A stretch of DNA of 64,000 nt from Tranquillimonas rosea (GTDB lineage: Bacteria; Pseudomonadota; Alphaproteobacteria; Rhodobacterales; Rhodobacteraceae). The notes under the pieces were generated by a model. It worked only from the letters and a program-made list of their open reading frames with translations, searched no databases and was not told where the DNA came from. Location of the stretch: NCBI RefSeq assembly GCF_900111315.1, contig NZ_FOGU01000006.1:124001-188000 (forward strand), read 5' to 3'. Shown piece after piece: positions 39,090-46,101 of the stretch (position 1 is the stretch's first letter; each line of letters opens with the position of its first letter). The translations under genes were made by a program, and so were the position numbers.

Positions 39090-39129
39090 GGCGCGCGGGC
39101 CCGTCGCGGCGGGCAGGGGCCCGCGCGTC
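39090..39129 (-). promoter_or_regulatory. Long GC-rich stem in the cobS leader
   Basis: CGCGCGGGCCC (39092-39102) and GGGCCCGCGCG (39117-39127) form an 11-bp perfect stem, extended to 13 by a wobble and a G-C pair, with a 14-base loop. It lies 41-80 bases upstream of the cobS start, between cobS and the divergent sigma factor gene. No T-run follows on either strand. It could be a leader structure or an operator; I see no B12 riboswitch core. Confidence 0.4.
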
Positions 39130-39321
39130 TCGTTGAAGCTGTGGGTGCAACATATCGCGGGGCTGTGCAAGGAAAAGGCCGCACACGGGCCTTCTTGGGC
39201 GGATGCCATGCGGCGGCCGCGCCGTGGCCGAAACGTGACGCCCCGCCGCCGTCGCCCCGGACGCACTGGTCTCGCGGGGGCGCATTTGCTCTAACCCTCC
39301 GCAGCGAGGGAGAGATACCGC

Positions 39322-39879
39322 ATGTCCACGACCCGCATCGCCGAGATCGAGACACTGATCGGAGCCACGGCCCAAGGTGACCGCGAGTCGTTCCTGCGCC
39401 TCTACGACGCGACCAGCGCGAAACTCTTCGGCGTGGCCCTGCGTGTCTTGAACGACAGGGGCGATGCGGAAGAGGCGCTGCAGGATGCGTTCCTCAAGAT
39501 CTGGCGGAACGCGGGCCGCTACGCGGCCAACGGGCTCAGCCCGATGACGTGGCTCATCACCGTGGTTCGCAACACGGCGATCGACCGGCTGCGCACCCGC
39601 AAGGCGCGACGCGACGCCACCGACGACGTCGACGCGGTGGCCGAGCTGCCCGACGGCGGCCCCACGCCCGAGGCGGCGGTCATCGCCGCGTCCGAAGGGG
39701 CGCGGGTGCACGACTGCCTCGGCGAACTGGACGGCGACCGCGCGGACGCCGTGCGGGGGGCGTATCTCGACGGCCTGACCTATCAGGACCTCGCCGACCG
39801 CCACGAGGTGCCGCTGAACACGATGCGGACCTGGCTGCGCCGCAGCCTGCAGAAGTTGAAAGAGTGCCTGACGCGATGA
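39322..39879 (+). CDS. ECF RNA polymerase sigma factor
   Basis: A 185-residue group 4 sigma factor. Region 2 (about 20-90) shows [37 protein letters not shown] and [16 protein letters not shown]. Region 4 (about 130-183) shows [33 protein letters not shown], the helix-turn-helix for the -35 element. It overlaps the anti-sigma gene by 4 bases, the usual arrangement for a sigma/anti-sigma pair. The signal and regulon are unknown; a Tat-exported MsrB downstream suggests an envelope oxidative-stress link, which is inference. A small hairpin (CCCTC/GAGGG) overlaps the region just before the ATG. Confidence 0.92.
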   Translation: MSTTRIAEIETLIGATAQGDRESFLRLYDATSAKLFGVALRVLNDRGDAEEALQDAFLKIWRNAGRYAANGLSPMTWLITVVRNTAIDRLRTRKARRDATDDVDAVAELPDGGPTPEAAVIAASEGARVHDCLGELDGDRADAVRGAYLDGLTYQDLADRHEVPLNTMRTWLRRSLQKLKECLTR

Positions 39880-40628
39880 GCGACGACCCGAACACCCCCG
39901 GCGACCCGCCCGACGGCGACGCGATGCTGGCGGCCGAGTACGTCCTTGGCCTGTTGCCCGCGTCCGAGGCCGACGCCTTTGCCCTGCGGCTCGAGACCGA
40001 GGGCGCGCTGCGGGCCGAGGTCGCCCGGTGGCAGGAGGACTTCGTCGCGCTGGCCGACGACATCGCCCCCGCGGCCCCGCCCGCCCGCGTGCGCCGCGCG
40101 CTGGCCGAGGCGACCGCGCCCGCCCCGTCGCGGCGCAGCCGGGGGCTGGGACCGCGCCTGCGCTTCCTCGGCGGTCTGGGCTCGGGCATCGCGGTGGCCG
40201 CACTGGCCGCGCTTGTCGCGGTTCTGCTGGTGCCGCAGGCGGCGCCCCCGCCCGAAACCCCCTCCGACACCGCCGGGACCGAAGCCGACGCGCCGTCCTA
40301 CGCCGCCCGGATCGCGGCGGACGACGACTCGCTCGTGATGCAGGCCAGCTACCAGGCCGACAGCGGCGCGCTCTCCGTCTCGCGCTCGGCGGGCGGGGCG
40401 CCGCAGGGCAGGGTGCTCGAACTCTGGCTGATCCCGAACGGCGCCGACGCCCCGGTCTCCCTCGGCGTGCTGCCCGAAGAGGACAGCGCCGAGCTGGCCG
40501 TGCCCGAGCCGCTGCGCGACCGGATCGCGGGCGGCACGCTGGCGGTGTCCGAGGAACCGCCGGGCGGCTCGCCCACGGGCGCGCCCACCGGGCAGGTGCT
40601 GGCCGCCGGGGCGGTTTCCGAGGGCTGA
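39876..40628 (+). CDS. Membrane anti-sigma factor, RskA-like
   Basis: A 250-residue bitopic protein. The cytoplasmic N-terminal part has MLAAEYVLGLLPASEADAF and a helical anti-sigma domain up to about residue 80. A membrane helix follows at about 98-117 (LGSGIAVAALAALVAVLLV). The periplasmic C-terminus contains GRVLELWLIPNGADAPVSLGVL, typical of the RskA (anti-sigma-K) C-terminal domain. No HxxxCxxC zinc motif is present, so it is not a ZAS-type redox sensor. It should hold the adjacent sigma factor inactive until a periplasmic signal triggers its release. Confidence 0.88.
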   Translation: MSDDPNTPGDPPDGDAMLAAEYVLGLLPASEADAFALRLETEGALRAEVARWQEDFVALADDIAPAAPPARVRRALAEATAPAPSRRSRGLGPRLRFLGGLGSGIAVAALAALVAVLLVPQAAPPPETPSDTAGTEADAPSYAARIAADDDSLVMQASYQADSGALSVSRSAGGAPQGRVLELWLIPNGADAPVSLGVLPEEDSAELAVPEPLRDRIAGGTLAVSEEPPGGSPTGAPTGQVLAAGAVSEG

Positions 40629-40965
40629 CGGGACCGGGTCCGCAGGCGTGTGCTCACGCGTCTGTGATCGAAAATGTCAAATGTGACGAAACTTTCTGCC
40701 GTCCTCGGTCGTGTCTAGGGGCAAGGTCGGCGTCAACCGGCGCGACCGCAGCACAGAAGCGGCGGGCATGTCCTCGGCGGGAACGCCGGCAGCGGCATGC
40801 TCGGGGAAGAAATGGTATCTTTTGTGGCAAGTGCCCGATGTCGGACAACGCCGTTCACGTTGTCGACACCGTCCTTCTTCGGGCTTCGTAAAGAGTTAAG
40901 TTGAGTAAAGAGTGGGCGCCGTCCGGGTTCGACCCGGACGGCGCTTGTCCATAGAGGAGGAAGTC
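40629..40965 (+). other. Intergenic region and leader of msrB
   Basis: 337 bases without a gene. It holds a short hairpin just after the anti-sigma stop (GCGTG-TGCT-CACGC, 40646-40659), an AT-richer stretch with TGATCG at about 40666 and TTAAGTTGAGTAAAG at about 40895-40909 where a promoter may lie, and a long perfect hairpin right before the msrB Shine-Dalgarno. Confidence 0.6.
40916..40944 (+). promoter_or_regulatory. Perfect 13-bp hairpin before msrB
   Basis: GCGCCGTCCGGGT (40916-40928) and ACCCGGACGGCGC (40932-40944) pair perfectly around TCG. The Shine-Dalgarno AGAGGAGGAAG of msrB begins 9 bases later. There is no T-run, only TTG, so a conventional terminator is unlikely. It may protect the mRNA 5' end, attenuate read-through from the sigma operon, or be a protein-binding palindrome. 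Confidence 0.55.
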
Positions 40966-41466
40966 ATGCACCGCAGATCGTTCCTGACCGCATCCACCGC
41001 CACCGCCGCCGCGGCCCTGCTGCCGCGCTTCGCCATGGCCGCCGAGGGCGAGAGCTTCGAGGTCACGCGCTCCGAGGAGGAGTGGCGCGAGATGCTCACC
41101 GACGCCGAGTACAAGGTCATGCGCGAGATGGGCACGGAACGCGCCTTCACCAGCCCGCTGCTCGAGATCAAGGACGCGGGCACCTATCACTGCAAGGGCT
41201 GCGACCTGGGCCTCTACGCCTCGGACACCAAGTTCGAAAGCGGCACCGGCTGGCCGTCCTATTACCAGGCGATCGAAGGCACCGTCGGCACCAAGCCCGA
41301 CCGCTCGCTGTTCATGACCCGGACCGAGGTGCATTGCGCGCGATGCGGCAGCCACATGGGCCACATCTTCGACGACGGCCCCGAGCCCACGGGCAAGCGG
41401 CACTGCATCAACGGCATCGCGATGGTGTTCCGCCCCGCGAATTCCGGAGAGCCGGTGATCGGCTGA
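40966..41466 (+). CDS. msrB: Tat-exported methionine-R-sulfoxide reductase MsrB
   Basis: A 166-residue MsrB. The N-terminus MHRRSFLTAST is a twin-arginine signal ending near AMA-AEG, so the enzyme should act folded in the periplasm, repairing oxidised methionines. The zinc ligands are Cys76/Cys79 and Cys124/Cys127. The catalytic site RHCIN has Cys147. No obvious resolving cysteine at the usual MsrB position is seen, so it may depend on an external reductant. The Shine-Dalgarno is very strong. A long hairpin lies just upstream. Its position after an ECF sigma/anti-sigma pair suggests stress regulation. Confidence 0.93.
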   Translation: MHRRSFLTASTATAAAALLPRFAMAAEGESFEVTRSEEEWREMLTDAEYKVMREMGTERAFTSPLLEIKDAGTYHCKGCDLGLYASDTKFESGTGWPSYYQAIEGTVGTKPDRSLFMTRTEVHCARCGSHMGHIFDDGPEPTGKRHCINGIAMVFRPANSGEPVIG

Positions 41467-41551
41467 TCCGGCTGGGAACCACGTCCCGCACGGGCGGTTG
41501 GGGACAGGCGCCGCGCCGCGGCCCTCACCACCCGCACCGAACGGAGACGTC

Positions 41552-42307
41552 ATGCCCGATTTCACCGGACAAACCCTCATTGTCACCGGCGCCGGTTCCG
41601 GCATCGGCGCCGCCACCGCGCGGCGCCTGTCGTCCGACAACGCCAATGTCGTGCTGGCGGGCCGGACCCGCGACAAGCTCGAGTCCGTCGCAACCGAACT
41701 GCCCGAGGACCGCACGCTGGTCGTGCAGGCCGACGTGTCCGAGCAGGAGGATGCCGAACGGCTGGTCTCCGAGACGCTGTCGCGCTTCGGCGAGCTGCAC
41801 GGACTCGTCTGCAATGCCGGCATCGCCGCGATGGGCCGGATGGGCGCGCTCGACCGCGACGACTGGGACAAGGTCATCAAGATCAACGTCACCGGCACCT
41901 ACCTGACGATCCGCGCCGCGTGGGACGCGTTGCAACAGACCGGCGGCTCCGTCGTGGCGACCAGCTCGGTCTCGGGCCTCGGCGGCGATTGGGGCGGGTT
42001 CGCCTACAACGCCTCGAAGGGCGGCGTCAGCAACATGGTCCGCGCCCTCGCGCTCGAAGCCGGCACGACCGGCGTGCGGGTCAACGCCGTGGCGCCCAGC
42101 ATGACCGACACCGACATGGCACCCGACAGTGCCGAGCTGGTCGGGAAGTTCCAGGAGCGCATCCCGCTGGGCCGCGCCGCCACCACCGCCGAGGTGGGCG
42201 ACGTGATCGCCTTCCTGCTGGGCCCCGATGCGCGCTTCGTGAACGGCGTGGTCCTGCCGGTCGACGGCGGGCTCAGCGCGTCGAACGGTCAGCCGCCCAT
42301 CGGTTGA
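41552..42307 (+). CDS. Short-chain dehydrogenase/reductase
   Basis: A 251-residue classical SDR. The cofactor loop TGAGSGIG is at about residues 11-18, NAGI in the middle, the catalytic Ser in TSSVSG, and the YNASK catalytic Tyr/Lys pair further on. VLPVDGGLSASNG closes the fold. Arg after the second strand (AGRTRDK) suggests NADP(H) preference. The substrate cannot be inferred. It starts 85 bases after msrB with GGAGAC upstream of the ATG. Confidence 0.9.
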   Translation: MPDFTGQTLIVTGAGSGIGAATARRLSSDNANVVLAGRTRDKLESVATELPEDRTLVVQADVSEQEDAERLVSETLSRFGELHGLVCNAGIAAMGRMGALDRDDWDKVIKINVTGTYLTIRAAWDALQQTGGSVVATSSVSGLGGDWGGFAYNASKGGVSNMVRALALEAGTTGVRVNAVAPSMTDTDMAPDSAELVGKFQERIPLGRAATTAEVGDVIAFLLGPDARFVNGVVLPVDGGLSASNGQPPIG

Positions 42308-42364
42308 CGGCCCGCGGGGGTGGGGGCTTTGCCAAGCCGCCCGCCCGCGCGTAGGAGACGTGCC

Positions 42365-43249
42365 ATGCATCACGACAGCGCAACACGTCTGGCCAGTGTC
42401 ATCGTCATCGCCACTGGCACGCTCTGGGGGCTCTACTGGCTGCCCGTGCGGCGCCTGTCCGAGCTGGGGCTGACGGGCGCTTGGGGATCGCTGGCGATCG
42501 TCGCGGCGGCGGCTTTGCTGCTGGCGCCTGTGGCGCTCGTGCGCAGGCGGGCGTTTGCGGGAACCGACAGGCTGGCTGTCGCGTCGGTCCTGCTGGGCGG
42601 CGCGGCCTTCGCGCTCTATTCCGTGGCGCTGGTCTATGGCCGCGTCGCCATCATCATCCTGCTGTTCTTCCTGACGCCGGTCTGGAGCACGCTGATCGCG
42701 CGCTATGCCCTGCGCTGGCCCACGCCGCGCCTGCGGGTGCTGGCCATCGCCTGCGGCCTCTTGGGGCTGGGGGTGATGCTTGGCGCCGACGGCACGCTGC
42801 CGCGTCCGCGCAGCGCGGGCGAGTGGCTGGCGCTGGTCTCGGGCATGCTCTGGGCCGTGGCGTCGACCGGCATCCGCCTGCGCGCGCCGGTCGCCCCGCC
42901 CGAGGCCGCCTTCGTCTTTGCAACCGGCGCCTGCCTCGGTGCGGCGTCGGTCGCACCCTTTCTGGCCCCGTGGCCGTCCGCGCTGCCGGCGGGGCATCTC
43001 GGCCCGGCGGTGGGCTGGGTGCTTCTGGCCGGCGGGCTCTGGTGGGGGCTGTCGATGGCGGGCCTGATGTGGGCCACCGCGCGGCTCGACCCGGCCCGCG
43101 TCGGCATCCTGCTGATGGCCGAGGTGCTGGTCGGCGCCGCCTCCGCCGCACTGATCGCCGGAGAGCGACTGGGCCCGCTCGAACTGGCCGGCGGGGCGCT
43201 GGTGCTCGCCGCCGGCGTGCTCGAGGTCTGGCCCGTCCGCCGCCGCTGA
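42365..43249 (+). CDS. DMT/EamA-type transporter
   Basis: A 294-residue inner-membrane protein with ten predicted helices in two repeats, the EamA (drug/metabolite transporter) fold. Conserved helix-start patterns include GTLWGLYWLPVR in helix 1 and AEVLVGAASAALIAGERLGPLELAGGALVLAAGV at the end, with the typical GE motif before the last helix. The solute is unknown. ATG 42365 has AGGAGA upstream and is preferred to an in-frame GTG-type start at 42320. It ends just before the GTGCAC array. Confidence 0.87.
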   Translation: MHHDSATRLASVIVIATGTLWGLYWLPVRRLSELGLTGAWGSLAIVAAAALLLAPVALVRRRAFAGTDRLAVASVLLGGAAFALYSVALVYGRVAIIILLFFLTPVWSTLIARYALRWPTPRLRVLAIACGLLGLGVMLGADGTLPRPRSAGEWLALVSGMLWAVASTGIRLRAPVAPPEAAFVFATGACLGAASVAPFLAPWPSALPAGHLGPAVGWVLLAGGLWWGLSMAGLMWATARLDPARVGILLMAEVLVGAASAALIAGERLGPLELAGGALVLAAGVLEVWPVRRR

Positions 43250-43284
43250 AGCCTTCTGGAGATACGTCGGATGTATGTCGCCCC

Positions 43285-43323
43285 GTGCACCGTCTGTGCA
43301 CGCGCGGTGCACGTCCGGTGCAC
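43285..43323. repeat. Four GTGCAC palindromes at 11-bp spacing
   Basis: GTGCAC starts at 43285, 43296, 43307 and 43318, exactly 11 bp apart, with differing 5-base spacers. Each word is a palindrome, so the array is symmetrical in phase on both strands and all copies face the same side of the helix. It lies between the convergent DMT transporter and J-domain genes, where promoters are not expected. It resembles an iteron or operator array. No known regulator is assigned. Confidence 0.8.
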
Positions 43324-43432
43324 CGGGTCCGGCGCCGCCAATGGGCGACGCTTCTCAACCTTAAGATGAAAAAGGGGGAAGGCCCGTGCCCGGCGTCGCC
43401 GCCCCCGAACCGCAGGGACGGCCGATCCGGCG

Positions 43433-44059
43433 TCACACGAAGTAGCGGCTGTCCTTGAGCTGGTCCCAGGCCCACATGACCTGCTGCAACTGCTCTTCCT
43501 GGCTGCGGTCCCCGCCGTTCATGTCGGGGTGCAGCACCTTGATCAGCGCCTTGTAGGCCCGGCGGATTTCCGCCTTGGACCAGTGATCCTTGCCCTCGAG
43601 AATATCCAGCGCGCGCCGCTCGGTCGGCGGCAGGCGGCGGCCCCCGCCATTGGCGTTGCGCCCCGGATTCTGGGTGGCGTTCTCTCCCAGCAGCTTGTGC
43701 GGATCCTCGATGCCCAGCCGGGACCAGGCCCGTTGCTCGGCCGATTGGAAGGGCTTTGTCTTGCGGCCCCAGACCTTGTCGTCCTCGATCTGATCCTCGA
43801 ATTCCTCCTCGGTCGTGCCGTTGAAGAAGTTCCATTTCAAATTGTACTCGCGCACGTGCTCCTTGCAGAACCACAGGAACTCGTCGAGGTGGTCCGGCGA
43901 CTTTGGCGCGCGGTACTGACCGGCTTTGTCGCAGCCCGGATGCTCGCACACCCGCTGCGATGTCTCGAAGGCTCCGGACATGCCGCGTTTGCCGCGGGGG
44001 TTCTTCTTCTTCGCCGAAGACACCCGCATGTCGAAACCGAAGGGATCGTTTTTGTCCAT
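43433..44059 (-). CDS. J-domain (DnaJ-like) protein
   Basis: A 208-residue protein with a C-terminal J domain containing AEIRRAYKALIKVLHPDMNGGDRS (HPD motif) and ending in VMWAWDQLKDSRYFV. The N-terminal half has CEHPGCDKAGQYRAPKS and FCKEHVREYN, a probable four-ligand zinc site specific to the alphaproteobacterial J-domain family that lies near cobS. It should recruit and stimulate DnaK for an unknown client. In related genomes it sits next to bolA and cobS. Here bolA is adjacent and divergent, while cobS is 4.4 kb away. Confidence 0.9.
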   Translation of the reverse strand: MDKNDPFGFDMRVSSAKKKNPRGKRGMSGAFETSQRVCEHPGCDKAGQYRAPKSPDHLDEFLWFCKEHVREYNLKWNFFNGTTEEEFEDQIEDDKVWGRKTKPFQSAEQRAWSRLGIEDPHKLLGENATQNPGRNANGGGRRLPPTERRALDILEGKDHWSKAEIRRAYKALIKVLHPDMNGGDRSQEEQLQQVMWAWDQLKDSRYFV

Positions 44060-44131
44060 CGCGCACACCTTTTCGACTCGGACGTGGCAGTTTAGACGTT
44101 GTGCATCGAGAGGGAAGAGGGAGCGCAAAAA

Positions 44132-44386
44132 ATGGCCATGGCCGAGATCATCGAGTCCCGCCTGAACGAGGCCTTCGCGCCCCGCGCTCTCGAAATCGTC
44201 AATGACAGTTCCCGCCATGCGGGACATGCCGGCGACGACGGCTCCGGCGAAAGCCACTTCACCATCCACATCGCCTCCGATGCATTCGCGGGGATGAGTC
44301 GGTTGGAACGCCACCGCGCGGTGCATACCGCGCTCGGGGACCTGACCCACCGCATCCACGCGCTCGCCCTGAAGATCGAGGCCTGA
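44132..44386 (+). CDS. bolA: BolA family protein
   Basis: An 84-residue BolA-like protein: IIESRLNEAFAPRALEIVNDSSRHAGH, then GESHFTIHIASDAFAGMSRLERHRAVHTAL, with the conserved histidine-rich features used with monothiol glutaredoxins for Fe-S handling and regulation. ATG 44132 follows GGGAAGAGGGA; ATG 44138 is an alternative. It is divergent from the J-domain gene across a 72-base shared promoter region and converges on the DUF4177 gene, with 7 bases between stops. Confidence 0.93.
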   Translation: MAMAEIIESRLNEAFAPRALEIVNDSSRHAGHAGDDGSGESHFTIHIASDAFAGMSRLERHRAVHTALGDLTHRIHALALKIEA

Positions 44387-44393
44387 GCGCGGT

Positions 44394-44813
44394 CTAGCGC
44401 TGGGGCCCCGGAATGGGGCGGACGTTGCTGTCGGCGTCGCGCCGCGCCGGACCGAGCCGCGGCTCGGCCGCGCTGTCCACAGGGTCTGCCGGACCCGTCT
44501 CGACGGGGCGCAGTTCCTGGGCCATCGCCTCGGGCGGCGGGCTTTCGGCAAGGTAGTCCTCGCGGGCGCCGTGCCCGATCTGCCGGCGGAAGATGAGCAT
44601 GTGCTGCATCGTTTCCTCGCGCTTCTTGCGCGACAGGAACCCGCCGCTCGCGGCGCAGGGCAGGCTTTCGGCGCGAACATATTCCCAACCCGCGGCGGCC
44701 TCGTTGTTGATCGCTTCGGCCATGGCCAGGGCGAACCGTTCGTCCACGCCCTTGACGCCCTTGGCTTTCGGGGCGGCCTTGGGCGCCGCGATTACCCGGT
44801 ATTCGTATCTCAC
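44394..44813 (-). CDS. DUF4177 domain protein
   Basis: A 139-residue protein. The N-terminal half, MRYEYRVIAAPKAAPKAKG and ALAMAEAINNEAAAGWEYVRAESLPC, is the DUF4177 pattern: a small fold in which a strand is followed by LN/INxxAxxGWE. The C-terminal half (about 90-139) is Pro/Glu-rich and probably disordered. The start is a GTG at 44813; the upstream in-frame region is not coding. Function unknown. It lies downstream of the exonuclease gene on the same strand. Confidence 0.8.
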   Translation of the reverse strand: MRYEYRVIAAPKAAPKAKGVKGVDERFALAMAEAINNEAAAGWEYVRAESLPCAASGGFLSRKKREETMQHMLIFRRQIGHGAREDYLAESPPPEAMAQELRPVETGPADPVDSAAEPRLGPARRDADSNVRPIPGPQR

Positions 44814-44905
44814 CCCGTCACCCTCACGTTTTGCTCGACGCCGCGCGTGATAGCAGGAAGCGGCGGCGAGGTCCAAGGGCGGAAGCGGGATCGCGGGCCG
44901 GGCGG

Positions 44906-45934
44906 CTAGGCCTCGCCGGTCCGGTCGCCGTCGTCGTCGGTGTCGAGGCTCTCGCCCTCCCACGCGGTCTCGACGATCCGCGCGTCGTAACCCTGCTCGG
45001 CCAGCCATCGCCGGAAGATCGCCGTGTAGCCGTGGGTGACGAAGACACGCTCGGCCCCGGTGTCGCGGATCGCGGCGTTCAGCCCGTCCCAATCCGCGTG
45101 GTCCGACATCACGAATCCCCGGTCGGCAGCCCGGCGGCGGCGCACCCCGCGCAACGCCATCCAGCCGCTTGCGAAGGCGGTCGAGGCGGGGCCGAAGCGG
45201 CGCATCCACGGGGTACCGAGGGCCGAGGGCGTGGCCACCACCAGCGCACCGGGATAGGCTTTCGGGTCGAGCTCGTGCGTCACACGAACGGTGTCGGGCA
45301 GGGCGATGCCCTGGGCGCGCAGCACCTCGTTGGTATTCTCGACCGCGCCATGGGTCAGGATCGGCCCGATCCCGGTATCGACCGAGACCAGCACCCGCTG
45401 TGCCTTGCCAAGCGCGTAGGCGCCCAGCACGCTCACCTTGCCCGCCGCCCGGTTCGCCGCCCACCAGCCGTTGATCTGCGCGGCGATCTCGGCCTGCGGC
45501 TTCCAGTTGAAGACGGGGAGGCCGAAGGTGCATTCGCTGATGAAGGCGTGGCACTGCACGGTCTCGAACGGCTCGGACAGGCCGTCGGCGTCGGTCTTGT
45601 AGTCGCCCGAGACGACCCAGACCTCGCCGCGATGCTCGACCCGGATCTGCGCCGAGCCGGGAACGTGGCCGGCGGGATGGAACGACACCCGGACTCCGTT
45701 CATCTCGCGCACCTCGCCGAAATCGACGGTGTCGATCGCGATGTCGCCCAGCCGGTGTCGCATCACCGGCGCCGCGCCCGTGGTCGCGAGGTAGCGGGCA
45801 TGACCGGGGCGGGCGTGATCGGCATGCCCGTGGGTCACCAGCGCCCGGTCCACCGGCCGCCAGGGGTCGATGTGAAAATCCCCGGCGGCGCAGTAGATGC
45901 CGCGATCGGTAAAGCTGAGCAACGTGTCCGCCAT
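44906..45934 (-). CDS. Ligase-associated DNA-repair exonuclease
   Basis: A 342-residue metallo-beta-lactamase/beta-CASP nuclease of the ligase-associated DNA damage response exonuclease family. The metal motif THGHADHARPGH is near residue 36, followed by HPAGHVPGSAQI, VSGDYKTD, ISECTFGLPVF, MSDHADWDGL and a late VTHG. These enzymes normally sit next to an ATP-dependent DNA ligase and a helicase; neither is adjacent here. ATG 45934 is chosen (MADTLLSF); an in-frame ATG at 45973 adds 13 unlike residues. It is divergent from the ATP-grasp gene. Confidence 0.9.
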   Translation of the reverse strand: MADTLLSFTDRGIYCAAGDFHIDPWRPVDRALVTHGHADHARPGHARYLATTGAAPVMRHRLGDIAIDTVDFGEVREMNGVRVSFHPAGHVPGSAQIRVEHRGEVWVVSGDYKTDADGLSEPFETVQCHAFISECTFGLPVFNWKPQAEIAAQINGWWAANRAAGKVSVLGAYALGKAQRVLVSVDTGIGPILTHGAVENTNEVLRAQGIALPDTVRVTHELDPKAYPGALVVATPSALGTPWMRRFGPASTAFASGWMALRGVRRRRAADRGFVMSDHADWDGLNAAIRDTGAERVFVTHGYTAIFRRWLAEQGYDARIVETAWEGESLDTDDDGDRTGEA

Positions 45935-46101
45935 GGGGCAGGGTGTAGGGCGTGCCGCGGTGCCGGCCAGCATCCTTCGCTGGCCGCGTCGTGCCTAATT
46001 GCTGTGCGTGTGCATCTTGCCGGTGCGTCAGGGGCGGCCACAGCCCTTGCTCCTCGAACGACGATCGCGTTTGATCGAACCGAGCCGGCACAAGAGGGGG
46101 C

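Noticed and set aside
40660-40700. ECF-type promoter (TGATCG at about 40666) before msrB
   Set aside because: No convincing -10 partner was found at the right spacing, and no matching element was seen upstream of the sigma factor gene, so it is left as a note only.
40916-40944. tRNA gene suggested by the GGGTTCGACCC element
   Set aside because: The T-arm-like sequence belongs to a simple symmetrical hairpin; no acceptor, D or anticodon arms can be formed around it.
46056-46080. GAAC...GAAC repeat before the ATP-grasp gene as a LexA box
   Set aside because: The alphaproteobacterial LexA site in Rhodobacter needs GTTC-N7-GTTC; here the gap is 17 bases.
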